Assembly: GCA_934792465.1 (NCBI GenBank)
Contig: CAKVOK010000045.1
Coordinates: 1 to 30,840 of the forward strand
Source: an uncultured Clostridia bacterium
GTDB taxonomy: Bacteria > Bacillota > Clostridia > RUG12999
Length of the DNA stretch: 30,840 bases
Direction: 5' to 3'
The translations under genes were made by a program, and so were the position numbers. Shown here piece after piece: positions 1 to 7,494 of the stretch (position 1 is its first letter; the number at the start of each line of letters is the position of its first letter). The notes beneath the pieces were generated by a model. It saw only the letters and a list, made by a program, of their open reading frames with translations, was not told the DNA's origin and made no database searches.

Positions 1-9
1 TGTTTTTAG

Positions 10-56
10 GTGTGAAACCGAAGGTTTCACACAAATGGTTTCGCAAAACCATTTGT
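10..56. repeat. Tandem pair of perfect hairpins at the window edge
   Basis: Two perfect inverted repeats sit end to end, sharing two bases. The first pairs GTGTGAAACC (10-19) with GGTTTCACAC (23-32) around a 3-base loop. The second pairs ACAAATGGTTT (31-41) with AAACCATTTGT (46-56) around a 4-base loop. Both stems contain the same AAACC/GGTTT core. They lie 15 bases past the stop of the last operon gene. Read on the minus strand, the sequence after them is CTAAAAACA, so there is no U-tract and a standard intrinsic terminator is not supported. They could be an RNA 3'-end structure, a REP-like doublet, or the edge of a small palindromic element continuing outside the window. Confidence 0.75.
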
Positions 57-70
57 TCAGTAGACATTAT

Positions 71-1330
71 TTACATTAAAATTTCCGACAGTGCCATATT
101 GTCTTTTGTAAAATGAGTTTTTATAATATCTTCGACTTCCGTCTGCGAAACGCTCTCATATGCTTCGTAAAGCTTAAACAAATCAAGCCCTTTTACGGTA
201 TATCTTGAAAGTGCGCCGGCATATTCGTCCGGGTCATCGAAAACAGAAAGACCCTTTCCGAAAATCTTTCTCTTAATGCGTTCGAAATCTTCTTTCGATA
301 CGCTGAAATTCTTTGCCGCCGAGATTATTTCTTCCGCAACTTCCTTTCCGAAAGGCGATTCATCGGATATTTCGGAAAATGCGAAATTCTTTTCTCCCGT
401 ATAATCAAATCCGAAAGACGGAGTTATCTTTCCGCCGTTATAAAGCTTCGCATAAAGCTCGGAGCTTTTTCCGAGAAGCAGCTGCATCGCAATTTTGAAT
501 GCCGCACGTCTTTTCTCGGTTTCTCCTGTCAGCTTCGTATCCTTGAAGCCTATTGTATAAAGAGGTACGCTCACGCTCATTTTTTGCGATACATACGGCT
601 TCGCAATCTTTTCCGCTTCTTCCTCATATTTTCTCTTCACTTCCGGCACGTTATCCTTTTTCAGCAGTATATCTTCGAGATATGCTCTCATATCCTCCGG
701 TTCAAAATCGCCTACGAGGCAGAGCGTCATATTCGACGGGTGGTAAAATGTATTATAGCATATATATAGTATTTCCGGTGTGATTTCCGATATGCTTTCC
801 ACAGTACCGGCAATATCCTTTTTCACCGGAAAATCGTTATACAGGCAGCCGAGCATATTAAAATAGCACCGCCAGTTCGGGTCATCATCATACATTCTGA
901 TTTCCTGCCCGATTATCCCCTGTTCTTTTTCAACGTTTTCCTTTGTAAAATACGGACTTTGCACAAATTCAACGAGGATTTTCAAATTTTCTTTGAAATT
1001 TTCCGTACACCAAAAATAATATGTTGTCATATCAAACGCCGTGTATGCATTTGCATTTCCGCCGAATTTGCTGAACATATCAAACACGTTTGAATTGTCC
1101 GGCTGTTCAAATACCTTATGTTCCAAAAAATGTGCAACGCCGTCCGGAACCGTTTTGAATTCATTCTCCCCTATCGGGACAAAATTATAGTCTATCGAAC
1201 CGAAATGCGTGGCAAAATACGCTCCGCTTTTAAGAAACCCTTTTTTAGGCACCATAAACACACGCACTCCGCTTGTATGCACATATTCATATATTGTTTC
1301 ATTAAGCTTGCTGTAAATTTTCTCTTTCAT
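71..1330 (-). CDS. M16 family zinc peptidase, catalytic subunit
   Basis: This 419-residue protein is an M16B peptidase of the processing-peptidase type (YmfH-like), probably cytoplasmic because no signal peptide is seen. The inverted zinc motif HFLEH is at residues 67-71, and E136 and E143, in a segment reading EKEQGIIGQE, sit where the family's downstream glutamates belong; E143 is the likely third zinc ligand. The C-terminal half lacks the R/Y substrate-binding pair, having LYNGGKITPSFGFDY in that area. The gene before it supplies that pair, so I infer the two form one heterodimeric enzyme. It starts one base after its partner's stop and has AGGA about 11 bases upstream. It is the last gene of the long minus-strand operon. 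Substrate unknown. Confidence 0.9.
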   Translation of the reverse strand: MKEKIYSKLNETIYEYVHTSGVRVFMVPKKGFLKSGAYFATHFGSIDYNFVPIGENEFKTVPDGVAHFLEHKVFEQPDNSNVFDMFSKFGGNANAYTAFDMTTYYFWCTENFKENLKILVEFVQSPYFTKENVEKEQGIIGQEIRMYDDDPNWRCYFNMLGCLYNDFPVKKDIAGTVESISEITPEILYICYNTFYHPSNMTLCLVGDFEPEDMRAYLEDILLKKDNVPEVKRKYEEEAEKIAKPYVSQKMSVSVPLYTIGFKDTKLTGETEKRRAAFKIAMQLLLGKSSELYAKLYNGGKITPSFGFDYTGEKNFAFSEISDESPFGKEVAEEIISAAKNFSVSKEDFERIKRKIFGKGLSVFDDPDEYAGALSRYTVKGLDLFKLYEAYESVSQTEVEDIIKTHFTKDNMALSEILM

Positions 1331-1331
1331 T

Positions 1332-2552
1332 TCAGTTTGTTCCTTTCAGGAAATATATTGTATTGGCTTTTACGCTTTTTGCCGCTTTTATTATATCGTT
1401 GCGTGTCACCTTGTTTATTCCGGCTATAAATTCGTCTATTCCGTCGGTATCGCCTGCGATATTCTGCGCTACATAAAAATCAATCATTCGTCTTGGGTCG
1501 TCTTTCATAGAAATATATATTGTTTCTATGAATTTTTTTGCCGATTCTATTTCAAAATCAGATATATTTCCGTTCTGCATTTCTTTCAGCTGATTAAATA
1601 CTTCGTCCCGTGCCGGTACATATTTATCAAATTCAATGCCTGTTCCGACTATGATAACGGATTTCAAGCGTACATATCTCGAATAAGCGTAATACGCAAG
1701 GCTGAGCTTTTCACGCACGTTATTAAACAGCTTGCTGTGCGTACCGCTTCCGTATACGCTGTTGAAAAGCACAGTATCGTAAAACGGAGCGTCAACGGTC
1801 ATTCCGATAACAAGCTTTCCCTGGTTTACGTCCATTATCTCGTGAATTTCTTTTACGGTGTTTCTTTCCGCAAGCCTAAGCGGCTCTGTTATATTGCCGC
1901 AGCTTTCGGAAACGTCAAATATATTTTTTACGGCTTCTGTGTCGCACGTTCCCGAAACAAATATATCAACCCTGCTGTTTTTTATTACGTTTTTATAATG
2001 CTCATACAGAGCCTTGTTCGTTATGCGTTCAAGCTGTGAGGCAGTACCGAGCCGAGGTATGGCAAAGGCTTCCGCACCGCACATTTCCTCAATGCATCTT
2101 TGCGTTGCAAATTCTTTTTTATCGTTTTCCGAAGCGTATATCAGATTTTTCAGATTTTCTTTTTCGATATTGAAAATCTCATCATCAAACATTCCGTCTT
2201 TAATTTTCGGATTATATATAATCTCTTTCAGAAATTCGGCAGCAGCCGCAGCCGTGTCCTCGCCCGTATATACATCGGACGGAGCCGTGATTTCAAAATT
2301 CAGAATCTGCATATCGCCTTTTTTATTGACATCAGCCGCAAAAACAGCACCGTACATCCATTCGAGATGTTTTTCAATTTCTGTTTTTGATGCGTATTTT
2401 GCGGACGCCGTTTTCAATATTCTTGTCAGCAGCGCATTCGCCGCAGCTTCGCCCTCAATGGGTCTGAATATATTAACACTTACCGTTGTTGTTTTAAATT
2501 TATCTGTCTGCAAATAATAAATATTTGCACCGCCTTTTGTTTTAATCGTCAT
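1332..2552 (-). CDS. M16 family peptidase-like subunit lacking the zinc motif
   Basis: This 406-residue M16-fold protein (YmfF-like) has no HxxEH motif in its N-terminal half, so it cannot bind catalytic zinc in the usual way. It does carry the family's R/Y pair in the second domain, in NNVREKLSLAYYAYS (R280 and Y287). That split matches heterodimeric M16B enzymes, in which one subunit brings the metal site and the other the substrate-binding R/Y. I chose the ATG at 2552 because GGAG lies 9 bases before it; the frame stays open to 2600 but the upstream ATG codons have no ribosome site. It overlaps the preceding membrane-protein gene by 11 bases, which suggests translational coupling. Confidence 0.87.
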   Translation of the reverse strand: MTIKTKGGANIYYLQTDKFKTTTVSVNIFRPIEGEAAANALLTRILKTASAKYASKTEIEKHLEWMYGAVFAADVNKKGDMQILNFEITAPSDVYTGEDTAAAAAEFLKEIIYNPKIKDGMFDDEIFNIEKENLKNLIYASENDKKEFATQRCIEEMCGAEAFAIPRLGTASQLERITNKALYEHYKNVIKNSRVDIFVSGTCDTEAVKNIFDVSESCGNITEPLRLAERNTVKEIHEIMDVNQGKLVIGMTVDAPFYDTVLFNSVYGSGTHSKLFNNVREKLSLAYYAYSRYVRLKSVIIVGTGIEFDKYVPARDEVFNQLKEMQNGNISDFEIESAKKFIETIYISMKDDPRRMIDFYVAQNIAGDTDGIDEFIAGINKVTRNDIIKAAKSVKANTIYFLKGTN

Positions 2553-3510
2553 ACCCGTCATCTCCGTCTTTACGTTTATTAAACAGTGAGGCAACATCAT
2601 TTTCGCCGATTACTTCCTGAATATCTCCGTCGTCTATATCATCGTCAACATCTTCTTCGGGTTCATCGCCGTAAATCGTTGTTTCTTCCTCGTCCTCGGA
2701 TTCCGTTTCAAGCTTATCGAGCATATATTTTTTGATTACCGGCTGAATATTCATCTGCATAACAAGTCCGCTTGCCGCAAGCAGCACAAGGAAATACAGG
2801 AACGCTATAAACATAGGCTGCAAGAAGTTTGCCAGCAGCAGATACACTGCCGCATTTACAACGATTGCGATAACATTTCTTTTTATTCCGAGTACAGAGA
2901 ATATAAATGCATTTTTATACAGCTGCTTGAGCGTAAGTCTGAACGTTACCATCATAGACCACATATACGGCTGCATTGCAATATATATGCACAATATAAA
3001 CAGATTTATTCCGAGTGCGAACGTATATATAAGTCCTCTTCCCGACATCAGCATATAAAATCTTAAATTTATCGTGAACAGCGTAAGCACTGCGAGGTCT
3101 ATAAGAAAGACCGATATTGCCTGTTTAAAGTTATTTTTAGTATGCACAAAAAAGTCGCTGAATACCCATGCGTGGTCTTCTCTTACAAAGTTCCTCAAAA
3201 TATACGTAAATCCTGCCTTAAACGGCGACGCACTGAAAAATATCAGAAGCAGATTGACATACCATGTCGCTATGACCGAAGTTTCCGGAGCTTTTTCTAT
3301 TACCTCCTGAAAGAGCAGCATTGCCAAGAAATAATAAAACAATATTGCCGGTATGCACGTTATAAAATACATCATACTTATCTGCATATATTTCCAAAAC
3401 TTACGGAAAAACAGTTCAAAAAATCTCGCAAAGCCTTTCTTCTGCGGCTCGTCCTTTCTTACGCCTTTCCCCTCTTTTTCATAATTAAAAAAACCTAAAA
3501 ATCCCGCCAT
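2542..3510 (-). CDS. YesL/DUF624-like integral membrane protein with acidic tail
   Basis: This 322-residue protein has about six hydrophobic segments (roughly residues 42-67, 82-106, 131-150, 160-180, 211-228 and 232-253). The aromatic and basic stretch before the first segment, FFELFFRKFWKYMQIS, looks like the start of the DUF624/YesL family; this is recognition by eye, not a search result. Residues 264-322 form a soluble tail very rich in Asp and Glu, which I do not expect in ordinary YesL proteins. YesL proteins often neighbour sugar-use genes, but here the gene sits between a CvpA-family gene and an M16 peptidase pair, so its role is open. GGGGA lies about 9 bases before the ATG. The 62-base gap upstream is the largest in the 3' part of the operon. 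Confidence 0.75.
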   Translation of the reverse strand: MAGFLGFFNYEKEGKGVRKDEPQKKGFARFFELFFRKFWKYMQISMMYFITCIPAILFYYFLAMLLFQEVIEKAPETSVIATWYVNLLLIFFSASPFKAGFTYILRNFVREDHAWVFSDFFVHTKNNFKQAISVFLIDLAVLTLFTINLRFYMLMSGRGLIYTFALGINLFILCIYIAMQPYMWSMMVTFRLTLKQLYKNAFIFSVLGIKRNVIAIVVNAAVYLLLANFLQPMFIAFLYFLVLLAASGLVMQMNIQPVIKKYMLDKLETESEDEEETTIYGDEPEEDVDDDIDDGDIQEVIGENDVASLFNKRKDGDDGYDD

Positions 3511-3572
3511 TTTCTTATTCCCCTTTTATATTATTTATTTAATGATTACCGAAAAATTACAATCAGTAGGCA

Positions 3573-4193
3573 TTATTTAAGTATTGCTTTAATAATAATG
3601 TTCGTATCGAAAAAATATTTTGCTATGTTCGATTCTTTGATGTTATCAGACAGCCATTTAACGTCTACATTTGCCATAACCACGAACATAAGCGTTGCAA
3701 CCACATAGCATATCAGCACGCCGTTAATCAGACCGATACAGCCGCCGAGAACACGGTTCACCTGCTTGATAACGGGCAGATGTTCAAAAATTCCTATAAT
3801 CTTGACGGTCAGCGCAAGCCCAACTTTAACGACTATAAGCAATATCAGCATCATAGTAATGGAATATATTATATTCGTAACCGAATTTGCAACCGCCGAA
3901 TTGCCTTGATTTATAACATTCTGACTTACAAGACCTCTGAAAAATTCCGTAACGCCGCTTTCTTCAAGCTTCAGCATGAGAATTTTGTAAATGCCTTTTT
4001 TTATCTCCGTCAGCATATTATTTATTATAGGTATGCGTTCAAGAAGCATTATAAAAGAACGGTAAAAATACAGTGCTACCCATATTCCCACAATCATAGT
4101 TGCAAGGGAAGCTATTGTTTTTAACATTCCCTTTTTAAAGCCGTAATAAACGCACATTATAATTATCAGTAAAAATACAATATCAAGTACCAT
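3573..4193 (-). CDS. CvpA family membrane protein
   Basis: This 206-residue protein has four likely membrane segments (about 1-18, 26-46, 104-128 and 146-172). The N-terminal pattern FKKGMLKTIASLATMIVG and a later GxxLGGCIGLINGVLICYV-type stretch are typical of the CvpA/YshB family. E. coli CvpA was linked to colicin V production, and later work ties the family to envelope homeostasis; its biochemical activity is unknown. The ATG overlaps the 3' end of the preceding beta-propeller gene by 11 bases and has AGGAGA just upstream, so the two are likely co-translated. A partnership between them is inference from this overlap only. Confidence 0.85.
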   Translation of the reverse strand: MVLDIVFLLIIIMCVYYGFKKGMLKTIASLATMIVGIWVALYFYRSFIMLLERIPIINNMLTEIKKGIYKILMLKLEESGVTEFFRGLVSQNVINQGNSAVANSVTNIIYSITMMLILLIVVKVGLALTVKIIGIFEHLPVIKQVNRVLGGCIGLINGVLICYVVATLMFVVMANVDVKWLSDNIKESNIAKYFFDTNIIIKAILK

Positions 4194-5331
4194 TATTTTC
4201 TCCTATATGTACCGCTTTGCCGCAATAAAACAGCTTCGCCGTATTTCCGCAGTCAGCAAATACTCTGTTGCCGTGTTTGAACAGACAGGCGTCATAAGGA
4301 CTGCCCGCTTCATTCGATGTTCTGAACCGTTTACCGCTCTTATTAACGAGCGTAACGCCATCGTTTGCGACAAACATTATCGTTTCCGCATTCGCTTTCA
4401 TTTGTATTATTTCGTCTTTATATCCGAACGTGCCGTTCGGCTTTCCGTTTTCATTCAAGCTCATGACTTTCATGTTTTTGTCATATGCACCGCCGCCGGA
4501 CACAAATACGAGATTATTTTTATTTTCAATATCATAATAATTGATTATGCTTTTGTCAAAATCACTTGTCCATTTTTTTCTGCCGTTCGTATCGTATACG
4601 GCTACTTTGTTTTCGCTCACAGTAATGAGCTTATTATCGGTAATCCATTTGATGCAGTTTATAAGTCCGTCAAATTTTTCCGATGTATATTTCTTGCTGC
4701 TCTTATTCAGATTAAAATACGCAATCTCGGTTTTTATGCTGTTATTATCTGTTAAAAGACTGCTTACCGCAAGTATTTTATCTTTTGTAATCGCTGCGTC
4801 TATAAATCTGTTTTCGCCTGCCCACCAGCTGAAAAGGCTGTTGCCTTTTTTATCAAAAACCGTCACTCCGCCGTTATACATTTTCTTATCCATAACGGCA
4901 AGCAAAATTCCGTTGTCTGTCAGTTTCAGGTTCGTTATCGGGTTGTCCGTCAGAAACGAGGTATATTTTCCGTTTTTATCTATTCTGAATATTACCGTTC
5001 CGCCGGTTGCCGCTGCCGCAATCTCGTTTTTGGATACCGCCACTACAGGTATATCCAGTGTTTCCGACACACGCCATTTTTCTCTGCCCGTTTTATCCAC
5101 AGCCGATATGCCGTTTCTGTCGCAGATAAGAATATAATTTTCAAAAGGTATGTACTGTCTTGTTTCGTCTGCGGATATATTATATTCCGAAACCGTGGGA
5201 AGCGGAAGAAATTCTATTATATACTCCGCGTTAAGAATAAGCAGAGCCGCAATGAGCACCAAAACAAGTATAATGCCTACCTTCTTAAAGCTTCTTTTTT
5301 TCTTCACTATTTTATCCAGTACAGCCTCCAA
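4183..5331 (-). CDS. Membrane-anchored beta-propeller-like protein (DUF5711-type)
   Basis: This 382-residue protein has a basic N-terminus (KIVKKKRSFKK), one membrane segment at about 18-35, then an extracytoplasmic domain with repeated WD/PQQ-like blades, seen in phrases such as DKTGREKWRVS, DKKGNSLFSWW and DTNGRKKWTSD. The pattern fits the DUF5711 family of Firmicutes proteins of unknown function. I take the TTG at 5331 as start because AGGAGGA lies 6 bases before it and there is no in-frame ATG until well into the propeller. No catalytic residues can be named. It is 11 bases after thiN and overlaps the CvpA gene. A sensing or scaffold role at the envelope is possible but unproven. Confidence 0.8.
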   Translation of the reverse strand: MEAVLDKIVKKKRSFKKVGIILVLVLIAALLILNAEYIIEFLPLPTVSEYNISADETRQYIPFENYILICDRNGISAVDKTGREKWRVSETLDIPVVAVSKNEIAAAATGGTVIFRIDKNGKYTSFLTDNPITNLKLTDNGILLAVMDKKMYNGGVTVFDKKGNSLFSWWAGENRFIDAAITKDKILAVSSLLTDNNSIKTEIAYFNLNKSSKKYTSEKFDGLINCIKWITDNKLITVSENKVAVYDTNGRKKWTSDFDKSIINYYDIENKNNLVFVSGGGAYDKNMKVMSLNENGKPNGTFGYKDEIIQMKANAETIMFVANDGVTLVNKSGKRFRTSNEAGSPYDACLFKHGNRVFADCGNTAKLFYCGKAVHIGENNGT

Positions 5332-5342
5332 GAAAACTCCTC

Positions 5343-5957
5343 CTATCTGTAATGAACCGCAATAAGTATGCCGTTTTCAACTTCGACATTCGCCGTATTT
5401 TCAGTTAAAACATTGCTTATCCCCATAGGGACATCAAAAAACAGCGTTCCGCCGTCTAATTCATATTCAAATCCTTTTTCAACAACACCGGTGCAGTTTC
5501 CGCCGTACGGAAACACCGAAAACATCTCTCCCGGTTTGCCGATTATTTCTTTTTTGCCGATTATGGGAAACATATAAAAATTTTCGCCGACAATCGTCAG
5601 TTCTATCCCTCTTAAAGCACCGTATGCCAGCAATGCGGTATTTGCCATTGTATGGTCGATTCTGCCGCCGAGCGCACATATCATATATACTTTTTCAAAT
5701 CCGTTTTTTATAAGATAATCAACGCACACCTGCGTGTCCGTTTCGTCTTTATGCACCGGCAACCTCATTATTTCCGCATCTTTTATTTCGTTTTGTATCG
5801 AATCAAAATCCCCTATGACAATATCCGGAGAAAAACCTGCTTTCAAGGCATTGTCATATCCGCTGTCCGCACAGACTACGAACAGCTTTTCATCGGTATC
5901 GATTCTTTTCGGGTCAACATATTCGCCGCCGCAAAATATTACAGCAGATTTACTCAT
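5343..5957 (-). CDS. thiN: Thiamine pyrophosphokinase
   Basis: ThiN moves pyrophosphate from ATP to thiamine, giving thiamine diphosphate, the cofactor for transketolase and pyruvate-metabolising enzymes. The 204-residue length is normal. Motifs visible are DSGYDNAL (31-38), GDFDS (49-53), DETDTQ (71-76) and GGRIDHT (97-103), which together form the thiamine and Mg-ATP site of the family. I prefer the ATG at 5957, which has AGGTG about 7 bases upstream, over a GTG at 5966. It overlaps the end of rpe by 8 bases. This rpe-thiN order is the same as in Bacillus. Confidence 0.95.
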   Translation of the reverse strand: MSKSAVIFCGGEYVDPKRIDTDEKLFVVCADSGYDNALKAGFSPDIVIGDFDSIQNEIKDAEIMRLPVHKDETDTQVCVDYLIKNGFEKVYMICALGGRIDHTMANTALLAYGALRGIELTIVGENFYMFPIIGKKEIIGKPGEMFSVFPYGGNCTGVVEKGFEYELDGGTLFFDVPMGISNVLTENTANVEVENGILIAVHYR

Positions 5958-6594
5958 CAATTTCACCTATTTGTCTTATAGCTTCCGATGTATTTTCCGC
6001 TCCGAAAACAGAGCTTCCGGCAACAAGTATATTTGCTCCGGCACGTATAACCTCTTTCGCATTTTCCGGATTTATACCGCCGTCAATTTCAATATCAAAC
6101 GGTGCGGAAAGCGCATTTTTCAGTTTCTGCACTTTAAAAAGCACGTCCGAAATGAATTTTTGACCGCCGAATCCCGGATAAACGCTCATAAAAAGAATCA
6201 TATCCGTTTTGTTTGCATATTCATAGTACGGCTCTATCGGGGTATCGGGATTAATGGCAAGACCCGCTTTAATTCCGTGCGAATGTATCTTCTTAATACA
6301 CAAATCAACGTCGCTCTCGGCTTCCGCATGAACTGTGATAATATCTGCCCCGGCTTCCGCAAAAACATCGATATAATCAAGCGGATTTTGGAGCATAAGA
6401 TGCACGTCCAGCGTAACGTCCGTGATTTTCCGAACAGCTTTAACAACAGACGGTCCGAACGAAAGATTTGGCACGAAATGCCCGTCCATTATATCAATAT
6501 GCAGCATATCTGCGCCGCTGTCGACCGCTTTTTTTACTTCATTTCCGAGATTTAATATATTTGCCGCCAAAATCGACGGTGCTACCTTTATCAT
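5950..6594 (-). CDS. rpe: Ribulose-phosphate 3-epimerase
   Basis: Rpe interconverts ribulose 5-phosphate and xylulose 5-phosphate in the non-oxidative pentose phosphate pathway. The 214-residue TIM-barrel has the family's metal ligands at H32 and D34 (in LHIDIMDGHFVPN), H65 (in LDVHLM) and D171 (in EIDGGI). The phosphate-binding segments VYPGFGGQKF and GSSVFG are also present. GAGGGA lies about 8 bases before the ATG, and 27 bases separate it from rsgA. Complete and typical in length. Confidence 0.96.
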   Translation of the reverse strand: MIKVAPSILAANILNLGNEVKKAVDSGADMLHIDIMDGHFVPNLSFGPSVVKAVRKITDVTLDVHLMLQNPLDYIDVFAEAGADIITVHAEAESDVDLCIKKIHSHGIKAGLAINPDTPIEPYYEYANKTDMILFMSVYPGFGGQKFISDVLFKVQKLKNALSAPFDIEIDGGINPENAKEVIRAGANILVAGSSVFGAENTSEAIRQIGEIDE

Positions 6595-6621
6595 TTTAAA
6601 GTCCCTCTTTCCGTACTTTTT

Positions 6622-7494
6622 TCAGACCTGCCAGTCTTTTATATCTTTAAGTTTATCATAAAGCTGTATATAGCTCTGATATCTTGTTTCGCCTATTTTT
6701 CCCTCGGACAGCGCTTCTTTGACGGCGCAGCCCGGCTCGCTTATATGGCTGCACCCTCTGAAACGGCAGCCGCCCGTATAATCGTCAAATTCACGGAAAT
6801 AGCTTTCCAATTCATTCGCCTTTATATTCGTGATTTCGAGAAACGAAAAACCCGGTGTATCCGCTATATATCCGCCGTATGACGGAAAAAGCACAACTTC
6901 ACGTGTCGTATTTTTTCCACGTTTGATTTTTTGGCTTATGCTTCCGGTTTCAAAATCCGCTTCCGGAGCAAGCACGTTCAAAATGCTTGATTTTCCCACT
7001 CCGGAACAGCCTGCAAACACCGAAAGCTTATCTTTCAGATGTTCTTTGATACGTTCCGTGCCCTCACCGGTTTTTGCCGATACGCATATAACCTCGAATT
7101 TTGCAAGCCGATACGCTTTTATAAATTCTTCCGTTTCGCTGTCGGACAAATCCATTTTGTTTATTATAATTATCGGGGTAATTCCCTGTTTTTCGGCAAG
7201 TATCGTAAGCTTATCTATAAGCAGTGTCACCGGCATCGGATTTGCCGCGGCAAAGACTATAAACATATTATCTATATTGGCAACGGGCGGACGAATGAAT
7301 TCATTTTTCCGTTTATGAATTTTTATTATATTCCCCACGGAATCGGAAATTTCGTCTATGTCGCATATATCACCGGCTACGGGGGTTATCTTATTTTTTC
7401 TGAATATCCCCCGTGCCTTACATTCATACACTCCGTTTGAAGTATCAATATAATAAAATCCGCCTATTCCCTTTAGAATCGTTCCTGTAATCAC
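6622..7494 (-). CDS. rsgA: Small ribosomal subunit biogenesis GTPase RsgA
   Basis: RsgA (CpgA/YloQ) is a circularly permuted GTPase that checks late 30S subunit maturation. The 290-residue protein has an N-terminal OB-fold region, then the G motifs in permuted order: NKMD at 112-115, the P-loop GCSGVGKSS at 162-170 and DTPG at 212-215. A C-terminal zinc knuckle is formed by C243, C248, H250 and C256. The start is a GTG directly after the prkC stop, with GAGGA 4-5 bases upstream, so translation is probably coupled to the kinase. In Bacillus the CpgA protein is a known PrkC substrate, which fits the gene order. Confidence 0.95.
   Translation of the reverse strand: MITGTILKGIGGFYYIDTSNGVYECKARGIFRKNKITPVAGDICDIDEISDSVGNIIKIHKRKNEFIRPPVANIDNMFIVFAAANPMPVTLLIDKLTILAEKQGITPIIIINKMDLSDSETEEFIKAYRLAKFEVICVSAKTGEGTERIKEHLKDKLSVFAGCSGVGKSSILNVLAPEADFETGSISQKIKRGKNTTREVVLFPSYGGYIADTPGFSFLEITNIKANELESYFREFDDYTGGCRFRGCSHISEPGCAVKEALSEGKIGETRYQSYIQLYDKLKDIKDWQV

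Noticed and set aside
10..56. Hairpin pair as an intrinsic terminator of the operon
   Set aside because: No U-tract follows on the minus strand (CTAAAAACA), so I list it as a repeat or structure only.
4541..5137. 198-codon plus-strand open frame rich in hydrophobic residues
   Set aside because: It is antisense to the propeller gene; the hydrophobic look comes from the complement of its Lys/Asn/Asp codons.
5734..6555. 273-codon open frame on the plus strand
   Set aside because: It runs antisense across the start of thiN and most of rpe, both clearly real, shows no recognisable domain and has odd Phe/Tyr/Arg-rich composition typical of a reverse frame.
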